NCBI GenBank assembly: GCA_004154925.1
Contig: QJNS01000220.1
Location: forward strand, 62,001-126,000
Length of the DNA stretch: 64,000 nucleotides
Direction of reading: 5' to 3'
Origin: Monosporascus cannonballus
Lineage: Eukaryota > Ascomycota > Sordariomycetes > Xylariales
The notes under the pieces were generated by a model, which saw nothing but the letters and a program-made list of their open reading frames with translations, searched no databases and was not told where the DNA came from. Position numbers and translations under genes: made by a program. This document shows, one piece after another, positions 48,278 to 61,032 of the stretch. Position 1 is the stretch's first letter. Every line of letters begins with the position of its first letter.

Positions 48278-50337
48278 CTATTTTTTAACATAATAACTTC
48301 GTTTTTTTTAAATATGCCAAAATCGCCTTACGTATAAATTTACTGTTAAATAATATATATTATTAAAGCCTTATTTTTATCCGATACCGTAAGTAAAAAT
48401 TAGTTTATTTCAAAAATTTAAAAATAATATATTAACGGGCCGAAAACTAAAATTAAAATTCGATAATTATTTTGTTTTAATAAAAATTATTCGCAATAAA
48501 TTATATATTATTTTCTTTATTATCCGAATTCGTTATGGCGCTTTTTATTATAATTTTTGTATTTTTATAAATAATACGGTTTTAAATTACGAGGCTTAAA
48601 TCACTTTCGTTATTTTATCTTTTTTTAAAAATAAACGGTTCGGTTTTATATCTATCGAACGCTCAATAAAGTACAAATAATATAATTTATCTACAATTAA
48701 TTATATTTAATTGCTTACAATTACAAACCGTTCGACTAAATCGTTACCATAAATCCTTAATTTAAAAGATTTACGGTATATTTTACTGTATTACTTAAAT
48801 AATATGTAGAATATTTATACTTAATTTAAAAATAATAATATATATGACGATATAAATAATATTATCCGATTACTTTAAATTATTATATATACGAACTAAA
48901 CTTTTATAAGATATTTCGGAAATATATAATTTAATACCTTTCTTTATAAGCTTTAACAAATACCTCCGGTTTATTATGATCCTAATTAAATAATTGTAAA
49001 TATTTATAATGTTTTACCATATTATTAATATAAATAATAATATTAATAATAAAATATAAACTATTAAGTTAAATTAAAAAATATTATTTAATAATACGGA
49101 TATATTAATTATTAAAAAATCTAAATACCTTGAATTCGAATATTAACATTTATGTATAAGTAAAATAATGATATCGATTTCAAAACAATTAATATTGAAA
49201 TATTGGACTTCCGCCTTTTAACCATATTTAATTAGGCCGCCGATATAACGAAAATCGTTATATTTTGGAATTGTGTTTAAAAATATTACTAATCGTTATT
49301 ATAGGCGTAAATTAATACATATAATTAAAAAAATAAAACGCAAATTACAGATAATAACATATTTAAGCCGAAAATCTTTTTATTCCAATAATAAATATAT
49401 TTCGTTAATAATAATTAAATTATATTATCTTCGAAAAATAAAACTTAATATAATAATTTGAAATTAATCGTTTAATATTTATTTAAAATTCACAATAATA
49501 TAAATATACGACTTGGCAGTTATGTAATCAAATACGTTTAAATTAAGCTTTTTCGTATTTACGGATATTAAAATAAAAACAAAATATAAAATTATTTATA
49601 TAAAATTTTATCATTTTTTCATTAATTTAATTAATAATAAAACTTAAATAATTAAGAATTTCCCGAAATTTATTTTAATAATAAAAAATATTTTAAGTTT
49701 TCCGAAAACCAGATTATATACCGTATCGATATATTCTTTTCATAAAATATGGCCTTTCTCGTTAAAAATAATACCTAATATAAAACAAACAAATTAACGG
49801 CGCAAAGTTTCCGTAAGATTATCGGCTATATATATAACGTTAGCATATAGGTTAATTACGTTTATATTCGTAAAAAACCGATAAAAATATTAAATAAAAA
49901 TAGACGTTTTATTTTAAAAGTTTAAATATTCGAAAATCTAAGGTATTTATCCTAAACCTTTAAATATATTACCCGTATTTAGCTAATTTAGAAAAAAGTA
50001 TATTTCGGAATTTATTATAAGTAATTTTAAACCATATATATTATTATTTTTACTAATAAGGTTACATTGTTATTATGCTAGCCAAAAAGGGGTACGTAAT
50101 TATAATATACGAAAAACGGAATTTTTAGTTATTTATTTAAACTTATAATAATATCTAAATCTTAATTAAAATCAAAATTATACGAAAAAATAAAAGTTTC
50201 AATTTTATATAAACTTTTTGTAATTATAAAAAAGGTAATACTAATTTAAAACTATATTTAAAGGATTCGTTATATTAATTTCTAAAAATTTATATAAGAA
50301 TACGGAAAACGGAACGAAAAAATCATAATTTGCTATT
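48278..50337. other. AT-rich DNA with decayed coding traces, strand unresolved
   Basis: It continues the sequence broken by F at 40994. Between about 48500 and 48760 the minus strand gives a fairly open frame (FIERSIDIKPNRLFLKKDKI); the plus strand can also be read through with Gln-type stops. No family is recognisable. A 62-codon frame at 49273-49461 is Lys/Ile/Tyr-rich and probably chance. The last 40 bp before 50338 belong to the M2 repeat. Confidence 0.3.
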
Positions 50338-50497
50338 AGGCCTTATTTTGGAGATTTTGTTATTTTTGTGAAGATAATTCTTAAAGTGGTTTAGTTGATA
50401 TATTAGACCTCTAATAAATACTTGTTAATCAAAAGCTATAGCTATGGCTACGGCTGCTGCGCCGCAGGCGCAGCCACAATCTCCAAAATGGGGTTCT
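50338..50497. mobile_element. Short TIR element, copy 2 (family M2)
   Basis: The arms AGGCCTTATTTTGGAGATT and AATCTCCAAAATGGGGTTCT bound 160 bp. It shares the central GC palindrome (about 50453-50475) with the copy at 13255. Left arm mutated, right arm less so. Confidence 0.65.
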
Positions 50498-50979
50498 GAT
50501 CACGATAAGGCAACGGTTTCCGCGGATGGATAAAACTCGGGAATAAGGCTGCCATATCCGGAGAGACCTAGCGGACCGACCGGCTCTATTATCTTAGTTA
50601 CATAGTAAACCAGTTTTATATCTTTTATTAATAAGATAACGCGTTTACCGTAAATATAGTATAAATTCGCAGTTATTAATAATTAATACGTAAATTAATA
50701 CGCATATTATTAATGCGAACATATTAATAAAAAATATAATAAAAATAGCCTTAGTTATTTTTTATAAAGCTTGAATAATTAATCGCTAGAATCGGAAATC
50801 CGTTTCGGTAGATAAACCTTACGTAATTTCGCGTACAAAATGTTAAAATAAGACCTTTAGTATTAAAAGATTGAAATTTCTCTAATATTTACGGATTTAT
50901 CGAAACGTAATGGCTTAACAAAAAAGTTAAATTAAAAAATTAATTAATAAGGCCTGAAAAACTTATTACCGGGCTTTTA
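50498..50979. other. Spacer without recognisable gene
   Basis: The first 60 bp are low-RIP and belong partly to the M2 repeat. The rest is AT-rich with several ATTAATACGTAAATTAATACG-like runs of alternating TAAT and ACG near 50660-50715, similar to 51135-51185. No gene. Confidence 0.35.
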
Positions 50980-51144
50980 TCATCTGGGCCTTTTGATCGT
51001 GCCGGTTATATCCGCAAAGGTTTTTTTAGCTGTCGGCTTGGTTTTACTTTTGCCCTTTACCGTACCTTTGCCTTTGGATAAGTATTTGCCTCCGATGTCT
51101 TTAGCCTGCGAGATTACGCGTAATTCTGAATTAAGATTAATATA
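50980..51144 (-). pseudogene. Fragment of an unidentified basic protein C-terminus
   Basis: A minus-strand frame of 55 codons without a stop ends with TGA at 50980-50982. It reads ELRVISQAKDIGGKYLSKGK, then a Gly/Lys stretch and a tail TFADITGTIKRPR. Base composition is closer to normal than in the neighbours. The basic Lys/Gly/Thr tail suggests a nucleic-acid-binding or nuclear protein end, but no family is recognised. Upstream (right of 51144) it passes into mutated DNA and then G. It could be the preserved end of a host gene or of the decayed gene at 48278. Confidence 0.4.
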
Positions 51145-51333
51145 TCGATTAATACATATTTTAATACGTTAATTAATACAAATATTAACTTACGAATTTT
51201 TATGCGCGCTATAACGAAAAAACTATTTGTCACATTCAGAAAGTAATATCAAAATCGAAATTAATTAATTAAAATTAACGAGGAGATGTAATTATACCAA
51301 AATACGACCGCGCAAAAATTTGCAGTATGTTAT

Positions 51334-51755
51334 TGTAACGAACCTGTCATACATCCACCTGGAGGTATAAGCAGTATCCGAAAAGGGTCTTGATTTGCAG
51401 GTAATAATAAGGCGAGGAATAATTTAATAATCTATTTGTTAAAGAGATTTAAGTACTTTTCCCTTAATTAGAGAACGGTGCAGTTATTTCTGATTAAAAG
51501 CTTAGATTAATAATTAAAGAACGAAAAATTAAATAAGTGGTTATTTATATAGGAAACCTAAAGTTTTATACCTTTTCTTATTTTACTAGTATAATATTGA
51601 TTTTTTAGATCTATTAAATTACCCAAATTATAATAATCTGTATAATTTAATAAATTAGTTAAATTATTTTAAGTTACGTAACTTAAAGTGTGGAACTTTT
51701 CCCTTTTTTGTAACCCTAAGGCCTCCAGAACGGGTTTATTTAAGGATCCGTAATA
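51334..51755 (-). repeat. 3' LTR of element G
   Basis: It starts TGTAACGAACCTGTCATAC and ends GGATCCGTAATA. The outer 200 bp on this side correspond to the end of the F LTR in reverse; the other half has no match in F. It is less mutated than the 5' LTR at 58159. Confidence 0.9.
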
Positions 51756-52066
51756 TTATTTTTTTTTCAAAATCTTTATCCTAAAAATAAAAAGGTAAGT
51801 ACTTTTCCCCTTTAATTAAAAACTGTTTTTTTTATTATTAACTTATTATGGCGGGTCGAGCAAAAAAACCGGCGCGCTTTTCCCGTACGAACTAACGTTA
51901 GATTTGCGATAACCGGTTTATTTATATTTTCAAGTTTGGATTTAAGGTATTACTTTGTTTTAGTTATTTTTTATTTAAGGAATTTAAGTATTTTATAATA
52001 AAAAATATTCCAAGTTATTATTATTATATCTATCATTAATATTATTATAACGGATTAATAATTACT

Positions 52067-52483
52067 ATGTTTTCGTTAGAAAATATTAGTTCTAAACGTA
52101 ACCGTTTCCAAAAGGAACGTCATGTTATTAAAAACGAATTCGTGGAATTATAGCGAAAATTTCAAAAAGAGATATTGAAAAAAATAAATAAACTATAATA
52201 TTTGCATTATTAGGAAAATATTTTAAAGGAAAAAAGGTTATAGTTGTTTTTCGAGGGTTACGAATTGGATTAACTAGAAAAATGGGAAAAGATAAAAAAA
52301 GAACGACGTCGTATAAAAACGGAATAAACGTAATTTGCTTTAAAAATAAACGCCATAATAAAGGCGTTTATTTTTTTTGACTGGAACGCCGAAGGTTTAG
52401 ATTTAAATGGGGGATTGTTATTACCTATAATCTTGGCTGTATTGGAAACGGTCGGTCAGGATTTTGGCGATAAAACGTCTTAA
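52067..52483 (+). pseudogene. Antisense accessory coiled-coil frame of element G
   Basis: One frame of 138 codons runs from ATG at 52067 to TAA at 52481-52483 with about eight internal stops and no frame change. It reads SSKRNRFQKERHVIKNEFVE, a charged helix with EILKKINKL, then LFFEGYELD, LEKWEKIKKERRRIKTE, and a conserved tail AFIFFDWNAEGLDLN, ILAVLETVGQDFGDKTS. F has the same order and tail. It is antisense to gag-pol, between chromodomain and 3' LTR. The last 59 nt overlap the end of pol. Known in my experience only as a fungal retroelement-associated frame with no assigned function. The coiled-coil idea is inferred from charge and Leu spacing. Confidence 0.7.
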
Positions 52484-55400
52484 TTAGATTTATCGTATTT
52501 ATTAAATAATTAAATAATTTTTATATATTTTCTTTATATAAGTATTTTTCTTATTTAATTAAGTATTGGATTTTATTTTTAATTATTCTGGAATCCAGTA
52601 TTCGTTTAATTTCGTATTTATTTAAATCTTTTTCGAATTTTAAGTTTATTTTTAATAGGGCGTTTTTAGGTGTTGGTTTAAGCAAAAAAATATGGAAAAT
52701 AAGGTGTATTTTTATGTTTTTGGATAGCGATAATCGGTAATTAATTTTGGAAATAATTTTTTTAACCTTAAACGGATTAAACTTTTTGAAATCGAATTTA
52801 TTACTAGGTTTTTTTGTTTTGATCTGTAAAATATTTAAGGTTGCGTTTTGTTTTTGGCGTAATAAGTAAATTTTATTTTTTTCGCTAAAATTGATTTTTT
52901 AATTTTTTTCTTATTATAATATTAAGTTATCCGTTATTAAAGGAATCGTAATTTGTTTTGGAAATAGGCTTAAATTATTTTGATTTCTGTTGTTAATGTT
53001 TTTGTTCTTGGGGTAATCGTAATAATTTTTGGTATTTTATTAAATGGTTATTTAGGTCGTTTTACCTTTGCATTATGTCCGTATATAGCCGTATAAGGAG
53101 ATACGCTTATATTTTCGTTAACGGAAATGTTATAAGTAATTTATGCCAATAATAAAAGCTTTACCTAGTTATTTTGTTAATAATTAATATAATTCCGAAA
53201 ATATTATTTTAAAATCTAATTTAATTTTTCGGTTTGGTTATCCGTTTAAAAATAATATGCTATTAAAAACTTAAACTTAATACTTATTTATTTAAAGAAA
53301 TTAATGCCGAATTTTGAAGTAAATAGCGTATCTTTATTGGAAATAATCTTTTTTAGTAGTCCGTACTTATCGAGGTAATATTTAATAAAGGCGTAAACTA
53401 ATTATTTTACCGTTATATTTCCTTTAAAAGGTAAAAAGTACCTATATTTAATAAATCTGTCGATAATTACTTACATTTTGTTATATTCGATTCCGGTAAC
53501 TAGGTTTTTAAATAATAATAAGTTAATAATAAAATTCTAAATTTTAATATTCCATATTTTATTAAAAATATTAATAAGTTATAATAACCCGTAAGGCTTA
53601 TAGCGTATTATTTTAACCTTATTATAAATATTATAGTCCTTAATTACCTTTTTGACCATATGGCGTAACTTTGGAAAATTATATCGTTTTTATAGCTATT
53701 TGGTAATTTTGAAAATTTTTTAATATTTATATAATAAGTTTTTATGAAATTTTTTTATAAATTATTTCTGTTATTCTTTAGGAATATAAATTTTGCCATG
53801 GTACAGTAATTAATTTTTTAATTATTCTTTTAATTATTAAACTTTCTTTTATTTTTCCGTATCGTAAAAATTTCAAAATTATATCAAAAATTCGGGCGTT
53901 AGTATTTTTATTTTTTCACATAATTATACGGTATTATCTTTATTATATTATAGCATCTATATATTTTTTTGGGGACTTTGGAATCGTAATTTCCTTTGCG
54001 ATTAAAAATATTTGTTTGGATTTTTTTTTTCCTTTGATATAATATATCCTGAAATTAAATTTGAATAAAAAAATTATTTATTTTTTATGTCGTTTATTTA
54101 ATTTTTAAATTTTTATAAATCGAATAAGGTTTTTGTGGTTAAAATAAATATCGAAAGGTTTTTTCGTTCCCTTAAGAAAAAACTTTTATTCCTTAAAAAT
54201 GTTAATAATTATTAATAACTTTTTATCGTAAATCTGGTATTTAAGTTTTGTATTTCGAAATATTTTTAAGTAATAAGTTACTGGATATTATTTGCTGTTA
54301 TTTTCTTATTACTTTAAAATATCTATTTTTAATTGTTTCTTTTTATTTAAATTTGGCATTTTTATTATTAATTTACCAGTAATTACTTTCTTTAATTTCC
54401 GGAATACTTTTTTTATTTCCTTTAAAAGTTCGAATTTTTTTCCGATATATTCCTTAATAATAAGTTTCGTTAATAACCTAATAATATTTCCGTATTTTTT
54501 AATTAAATTACGTATATAACCCGTAAATCCTAAGATTTATTAAATATTTATAACGGTTACCTTATTGGGAATAAGCCAGTTTTTAATTACTTTTAATTTA
54601 GAAGGTTAAATCTAAATTTATTCAGGAATAAAAATAAATCTTAGAAAATTTAATTTTTACATATATTATACGTTTTTAACTAAGTTAATTCGAATATTAG
54701 TTTCATCCAGAGTTCTAAGTACTTAAATAATATATTTCTTATATTTCTTTAAAGTTTCGGAATAAATAAGAATATCGTCAAAGTAAACAAATACGAATTT
54801 ATCCAGAAACTGTCGTAAAGTAATTATAACTAAATTTTGGAAACTGGCAAGGGCGTTAATAAGTCCTATAGGTATTATTCGATATTCGTAAAATCCATAT
54901 ATTATTCTAAATATTATTTTTTATTTTTTTCTTTTGGCCATTCGAATACGGTAATAACTATTACGAAAGTTAAATGCCGTAAACTATTTAACTTTATTAA
55001 CATTTTCCTTTAAAATGTTCATAAATATTAGAAAATATCTATTTTTAATTATAATATTATTTAATTATTTATAATCGATTATTTTTTAATAAATAAAGTT
55101 TTTGTTTTCGTCGATCTTTTGCTTATTATCCTTATTTTTTGGTACCATAAAAACGGAATATTTTGCAGAAAAATTAGAAAATTAAATATATCCCTTTTTT
55201 AAATTTAGTTATATATTTTTTAATAAAGCTTTCGATTTTTCTGGATTTATGTAATAAATTTTGTAAAATTTAGGATAATATCTTTTTTTAATAAATATTT
55301 TATGTTTTTATTATCTATATGGCGGTAATTCGTGATTTTCTTTGTTTTTAAATAATTGCTTAAATTTTTGGTACTTTAGAGGTATTATAAAAAATCGATT

Positions 55401-58100
55401 AAGAATTCGTACTTCCTTAATAACATAGCAAATTTTTCGATCATCTTTTTCTGGTATTTCGTTTTCCTAAAAGAATATTCGTTTTCTTTAATTAATCCGT
55501 AAGTTGCTGGAATAAAACCAAGATATTCCCAGGATAATGTTATATCCGGAAATATCGGTAATATCCAGCAAAACGTATTCTTAATATCCTTAAACCTATA
55601 TTAAAAATTTTTCGGTTTTCCAAAAAATTCGTTTGCTTTCGTATATAAATAGGTTTTTATTTACCGTACGTAATTTATAAAATTTTAATTTATATTTTTA
55701 AAAAACCTGATATTTTTTTGTTATTACGGGGGAAATAAAATTACCTTTTGCGCTGGAATTGATTATTACTTTAAACGTTTTATTTTTATGCTAAAAAGAA
55801 ATTTTGATCTAATTACGTATTCCTTTTATTATTTTATATAAAATCTTATATATTAAAATTTCTTAATACCTTATTTTTAAAGGTTTCTATCGTTTTTTAA
55901 CTAATGCGGTTTACTTACAAAAAAGCATTTCTATTTTCGGGCTTTCTTGGTTACGTATTTGGTATAATAATTATCCATATATTTGTACTATTTTTTCCTA
56001 CTTAACTAATATCCAAAGGTAATTATTTTCTTTTGGCCCATCCTTTAATTTTATATTTTTTAAATTATAAGGTCGAAAAGGTATACCTCTTAAAAAAATA
56101 TTCTTATATTTAAAAGTTCGTATTAAATGCAAAACGTCAAAACATAATATAAATATCTTTACGATATAATTTTCCGACTCCGTTTTAAATTAAAATATAA
56201 ATAACAAAACCTAAGATATTCTGGCTATTAGTAAGTTTTTATATATCTGCATTTATTATTAGGTTCGGTAAATATCTTTTCGTCTTATTTAGGCCAAAAG
56301 TTATTATTTTCTTTAATTTTAAAATAAATAAAATAATCGTCTTAATAACAAATAATAAAATATAACAAATCGTAAAGGTTTACCGATAATATCTTTTAGT
56401 AAATAATACATTTTAAAAGCTTATAAAGCTTTAAGAATAATTATCCGTAATTATTAATATTTAGTCGAAATTAACCGTTTATATTATATATTTTACATTT
56501 TTATATATCAAAATAATAAAAATATCTTAACTTTATGGCTATCTTAAAAACCGTTTATCTTAAGTGGTATTTATAAGCTTTAACCTTAAAATCTTAATAA
56601 ATTAAATAATTTTCGTACTTTAAAATATCACTTAGAATTTAAGTAATTATAGTAATAATAAATTCCGGCTAAAAAAAGTCGAATTAACTTTTTTCTCCTT
56701 TTTTTCTACCTTATTATCGGTTTTTTATTTAGTTATTTTAACTTTTTTTTAAAATTAAAAAATTCCTCTTTTTTTAAAGTTCCTTTTGGCGGAAAAACGG
56801 CATTCGCTTTTAAAATATCCCTTTTTACCATAATTAAAATATTTTATTTTAAACTTGTTTTTTTTTAACTTTTTCGAAACGGAATTCGCTTTTTTCTAAG
56901 GCTTATCTTTATCCTTTTTAATTTAGCTATTAAAGCTTTTATTATTATTTCGTTTACCGGTTCCTTTTTTTCGAAATACCGATTAAAAATATAATAATTA
57001 ATAATAATAACCTTATCGGTATATTTTGCAAAAGATTTTATTTTAAATTTTATATATATTTTATCCTTAATTTAAGGTTTTAAGCCGTTATAATAAAAAT
57101 AAAATAACGCATTTTTAAGTAAATTTAAAATAATTATTAAACGGTTAAATTTGGTCGTATATTTAAATGTTAATTTAATTTGGCAAAAAAGATAAAATTA
57201 TTTAATTATATATTATTTTTTATTAAGATTTCCGAATAAAGCCCGTATTTATTTTTCAAAATAGCCGTATTTACTAAAAACATAATTAATAAAATTTAAA
57301 GATTTTTTAAATACTTTTTAAAATAATCCGTTAAAATAGGTTTAAATTATTTTCGGATTCGTCCGGTTAATAACTAAAAAATAATTATTATTTTTTGATA
57401 TTTTTTTATTAAAAAGTTTTCGTAAAACTTAAGGTAAAATCTGGCCTAAATTAAAAATTTATCAAAATCCTTTAATTTATTATAAGACTTAAGGGGAATT
57501 AGTTTATAGCCCTTAACGTTTAATATTCCGTAATAACCAAAAGGTGGAATAATTCTTTTCCGTATCCGGTTTACGCCGAACAGTGGTAAAATCGAAATTC
57601 TTTCTGGTGCTTATCTTATGTCTAACGAAGGTGGTCGGTAACCAGCCCCTTGGCTTTGTTTTCTGGCCGAACCAAACTAAAGAAAAGTTGGTTTTCTTCC
57701 TTAAACGAATCGGGCATTTTCTTATTCCAGGCTTTGAACCTTCTGGGCTAAAAAATCTAATCTTTTTTTCGTAATAAGTTTTTTTTCTTTTCCTTTTAGG
57801 ATTTCGGCTTTATATTTTTTAACTCCTTTTTTAATTATTTTTTCTTCCGATTCCTTTCTTTAAACCTTAATGGTATCCTTAAGGGCCGAAATAAATTGTT
57901 ATTTAGGTTACGAAAATAATCCTTTTTAAAATTAAATAATAAATAAAATTATATTATTAATTAATTAAAAAATTTCTTTAATAAATAATAAATTATGTAA
58001 TCCGGTTATTAATTTTTCATTAATTAATAACGGGAATCAGATATACTATTTATTTTCTAAATATCGTTTTATAATATTGTTTTTATTAAATTTAAAAAAA
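52425..58100 (-). pseudogene. Element G gag-pol remains
   Basis: On the minus strand the chromodomain is at about 52490-52650 (KYEIKRILDSRIIKNKIQYL). The reverse transcriptase box at 54774-54785 reads YFDD with both Asp intact (context RQFLDKFVFVYFDDILIYS). The protease near 55750 reads INSSAKGNFI, so both Asp and Gly of DSG are altered. The zinc knuckle near 56800-56850 reads YFNYGKKGYFKSEC, with one Cys and the His lost. Gag runs to about 57900. The pol frame ends at TAG (plus-strand CTA 52425-52427). A 63-codon plus-strand frame (57583-57774) is a shadow of gag. Confidence 0.83.
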
Positions 58101-58158
58101 CTTATATTTAATTAAGCCTTAAATTATTCGTCGGCTATTAATTAAAAAATTATTAAAA

Positions 58159-58579
58159 TATAACAAACCTATTATATATCTATTTAAAGGTATAAGTAAT
58201 ATCTAAAAAAAGTCTTAATTTGCAAGTAATAATAAGGTAAGGAATAATTTAATAATCTATTTATTAAAAAATTTAAATATTTTTCCTTTAATTAAAAAAC
58301 GGTATAATTATTTTTAATTAAAAGTTTAAATTAATAATTAAAAAACGAAAAACTAAATAGGTAATTATTTATATAAAAAACTTAAAGTTTTATACCTTTT
58401 CCTATTTTACTAGTATAATATTGATTTTTTGGATCTGTTAGATTACCTAGATTATAACGATCTATATAATTTAATAGATTAGTTAAATTACTTTAAGTTA
58501 CGTAACTTAGAATGTGGAGCTTTTCCCTTTTCTACAGCCCTGGGGCCTCCAGAATAGGTCTATTCGGGGATCCGTAATA
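58159..58579 (-). repeat. 5' LTR of element G
   Basis: It starts TATAACAAACC and ends GGATCCGTAATA, followed by GTTAT. The left 230 bp are strongly mutated, the right 190 bp hardly, a sharp change around 58390. Confidence 0.9.
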
Positions 58580-58584
58580 GTTAT

Positions 58585-58984
58585 ATATAATATGGGCAAA
58601 ACGAGGTTATAATATCACGAAATCTTAGGTGACCCACTTCTAGACCCACCTTTTTAAAAAAATTTATTTGTAATACAAAAATTTAATATACGTAAATAAT
58701 AAAAAAATACATAATAATAAATACTTGAATATTTAAAAAAAAACCAAACTTAAAATAGGCTTAATATTATAAAGTAAAAACAAAATTACAAATTAAAAAA
58801 TAAAAAAATAAAAAAATGAATAAATTGGAATAAAAAATTAAAATAAAATTAATAAACTGTTTTATATAAAGAAAACTTTATAAATAAAATATTATTCAAC
58901 GAAAATTATAAATTCGAATATATTATAACGAATTAAATTAAATTACTTATATTACTTAATAATGTACCAATTAACTTGCAGTAC
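58585..58984. other. AT-rich spacer
   Basis: A short GC-richer patch at 58619-58655 (TTAGGTGACCCACTTCTAGA) could be the terminal repeat of the hAT-like element, but its partner is not found. The rest is A/T-rich with no frame. Confidence 0.35.
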
Positions 58985-60157
58985 GCCTATTTCTTGTTAG
59001 GATACGTTTCCGAACGGATTACGATAATTTTTTAGAATTTTCGTAAATTTTCCTTTTCCGTATCTTTGTTGATCCAGTTATAGCGTTTCTAGTTTTCGTC
59101 TACCTCCTGGCGCCTAAATTTGCTAAAGGCATTAGTAGGCCAAATTTCTGTTATACGATAATCTTATCGTAAATTTGCTGCTTTAATAAGAAACTAATTG
59201 CATTCGGCGTTATTCCGTTATTAATTTAAAGTATAGCCGTTTGAAAAACGAGTTAGGAATTATTGATTTCGTTAATAACGGAAGCAGGATAAGTAACGTT
59301 TAAATCTTATTTTTCCAAAAATCTCGTATAAAAAACTTTTTCGATTTCTTTTTGCCGACGTTCTGCAGTTTAAATAGATTCGTCGCCTTTGGCATAATCG
59401 TACCAAATATTAGGTAGTAAACTTTTTTACGTGTTTTGCAGATAAAATATAATAAGAAAGTTAATTCGCAATATAAGGTATTTTAATTCGGAACGATTAT
59501 ACGAATAAATTAACTTAATTTAATTTTACGTTTGTTTTATTAATACGGCAGCAACTTAAATATAAAAGTAATTACGGGCAAATACGACCAGCTTAAAGAA
59601 AAATACTTTTATCTTACGTCAAAATTCAAAAATATTTTGGTTAAAGAATATACCTGCGTATTAATTAACGTATTAATCCCCGTATCGAGAACTTATATAA
59701 TTTACGTATTTCCAGGTAATAATCGACGATTTGTTCCTAAGGTTAACCGTTATCGAGATTTGATAGGCTCGAAAAAACACGTTATTAAATGTTAGCAGGG
59801 GTACTACCGGAAAAAAAAATAAGATAATACGAAAAAATAAAATACTTTTTGAGAAGTTCTAATACTTTCGGTCATAATTTCCGATAGGTTTTAATTAGTA
59901 CGTTGTTAACGAGGTAATTTCGTTATATTGTTTTCATATTTTTCGTAATAAGATTTGTAAGTACGTTTAAACGAATCGCTTTATCGCGAAAAAAGTCGTT
60001 TGTGAACGATTAGCCCAGAAACGTCTTTTACCTATCGAAATGGAGTTCTGTTTTCGAATCCGACAAAGAATATAAAAGCATAGCGAGGATGAGATGGTAC
60101 TTGTTGTCCTTGAAAGCTTTGTTGATATAGACCTGATAGAACTTAGAGCAATTTTGA

Positions 60158-60524
60158 TATAACGGTTAAGGGTTTAACCAACTATTAAACCTTAGTCGTA
60201 CGGATTTATGTTGGCAGGAATATTATAGGACTCTGTAATAATGAGGTAACTTAGTTACGTCTCTTAATACTAAGGGTACAGAAGTCGTATTGCAAGCGAT
60301 TAGTATTGATGAGTGTTACAAGCTGAAACTATCTAGACTATGGAAATAATGAACGTATATATTTTGATCCGGCTTACTAGCTTACCAGCAGTGAGTTGGT
60401 AATCCGGCTCACTGGCTTACCACTAGTAAGTTGGTAATCCAATCACGTAACCTGCCCTACCGCGCACTTGTGGTTAGGTCGTGGCAGACCGTTTCTGGAG
60501 ACCGTAGCCCGTTGGGCCATAACA
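60158..60524 (+). repeat. Solo LTR, type II, inside the hAT-like gene
   Basis: A 367-bp LTR starts TATAACGGTTAAGGG and ends GGGCCATAACA. The flanks are TTTGA (60153-60157) and CTTGA (60525-60529), one mismatch from a 5-bp duplication. It contains two 35-bp units at 60369-60403 and 60404-60438. No element interior, hence a solo LTR. RIP changes are few. Confidence 0.82.
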
Positions 60525-60996
60525 CTTGAACGGCTCGAATCAAACCTTTAAGGTAGGGTTACGGGGCACCAGCAGAAATTCGATTTTATAGGTGAATTTC
60601 GCACTTGCGAAAATATTTTTTTATGCTTTTAAACCCTGCAAAAACATAACTGTAATTCGGATTTTTCGAAGCGCCAAAAAGGTTTATCAATAGAAAGAAC
60701 GGCTTGCAAATGTCGATTAAGTAATCGATAATATTTCAAGTAGTTTCCGTAATTTCGAAACCAGTTATCTTTTCGCGACGTATATAATTTTCGATTGCAG
60801 GTCTTAATTGATAAGCCCGGATAAACTTATATATTACGGAGCTTTAACGAGTTCTTATATTTCGAATTGCCTGCAGTAATTTTTGAATATTTAAAATACT
60901 TTTTTTTAAAGAATAACCTATAGGCGCTTAAACTGCTATTGGCGTTCGGTATTAAGATTAAGATATATCGCGAACTATCTGATTTAAATTGACCAA

Positions 60997-61032
60997 AGAT
61001 TAATACGAAAATTAGTACGAAAATTAGTACGA
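60997..61032. repeat. Triplicated 12-bp unit in the hAT-like gene
   Basis: Three successive units of the form AAATTAGTACGA, the first with changes (GATTAATACGA). Twelve bases keep the frame. Confidence 0.6.

Larger units (their letters stand above)
51334..58579 (-). mobile_element. Element G: complete minus-strand chromodomain Gypsy retrotransposon, duplication GTTAT
   Basis: LTRs at 51334-51755 (422 bp) and 58159-58579 (421 bp) are flanked by GTTAT at 51329-51333 and 58580-58584. Total length is 7246 bp. The coding part matches F in reverse. G and F form an inverted pair of about 7.2 kb with a 3.1-kb spacer. Confidence 0.92.

Noticed and set aside
40863..48800. A gene on the plus strand running through the F insertion site
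   Set aside because: The frame can be joined across F, but its stop density (about 8-9 percent) equals the chance level for this base composition and the minus strand reads at least as well. Left as unresolved.
57583..57774. 63-codon plus-strand frame with FWPNQTKEK-like sequence
   Set aside because: It is antisense to the Pro-rich Gag part of element G, which matches F in the other strand.
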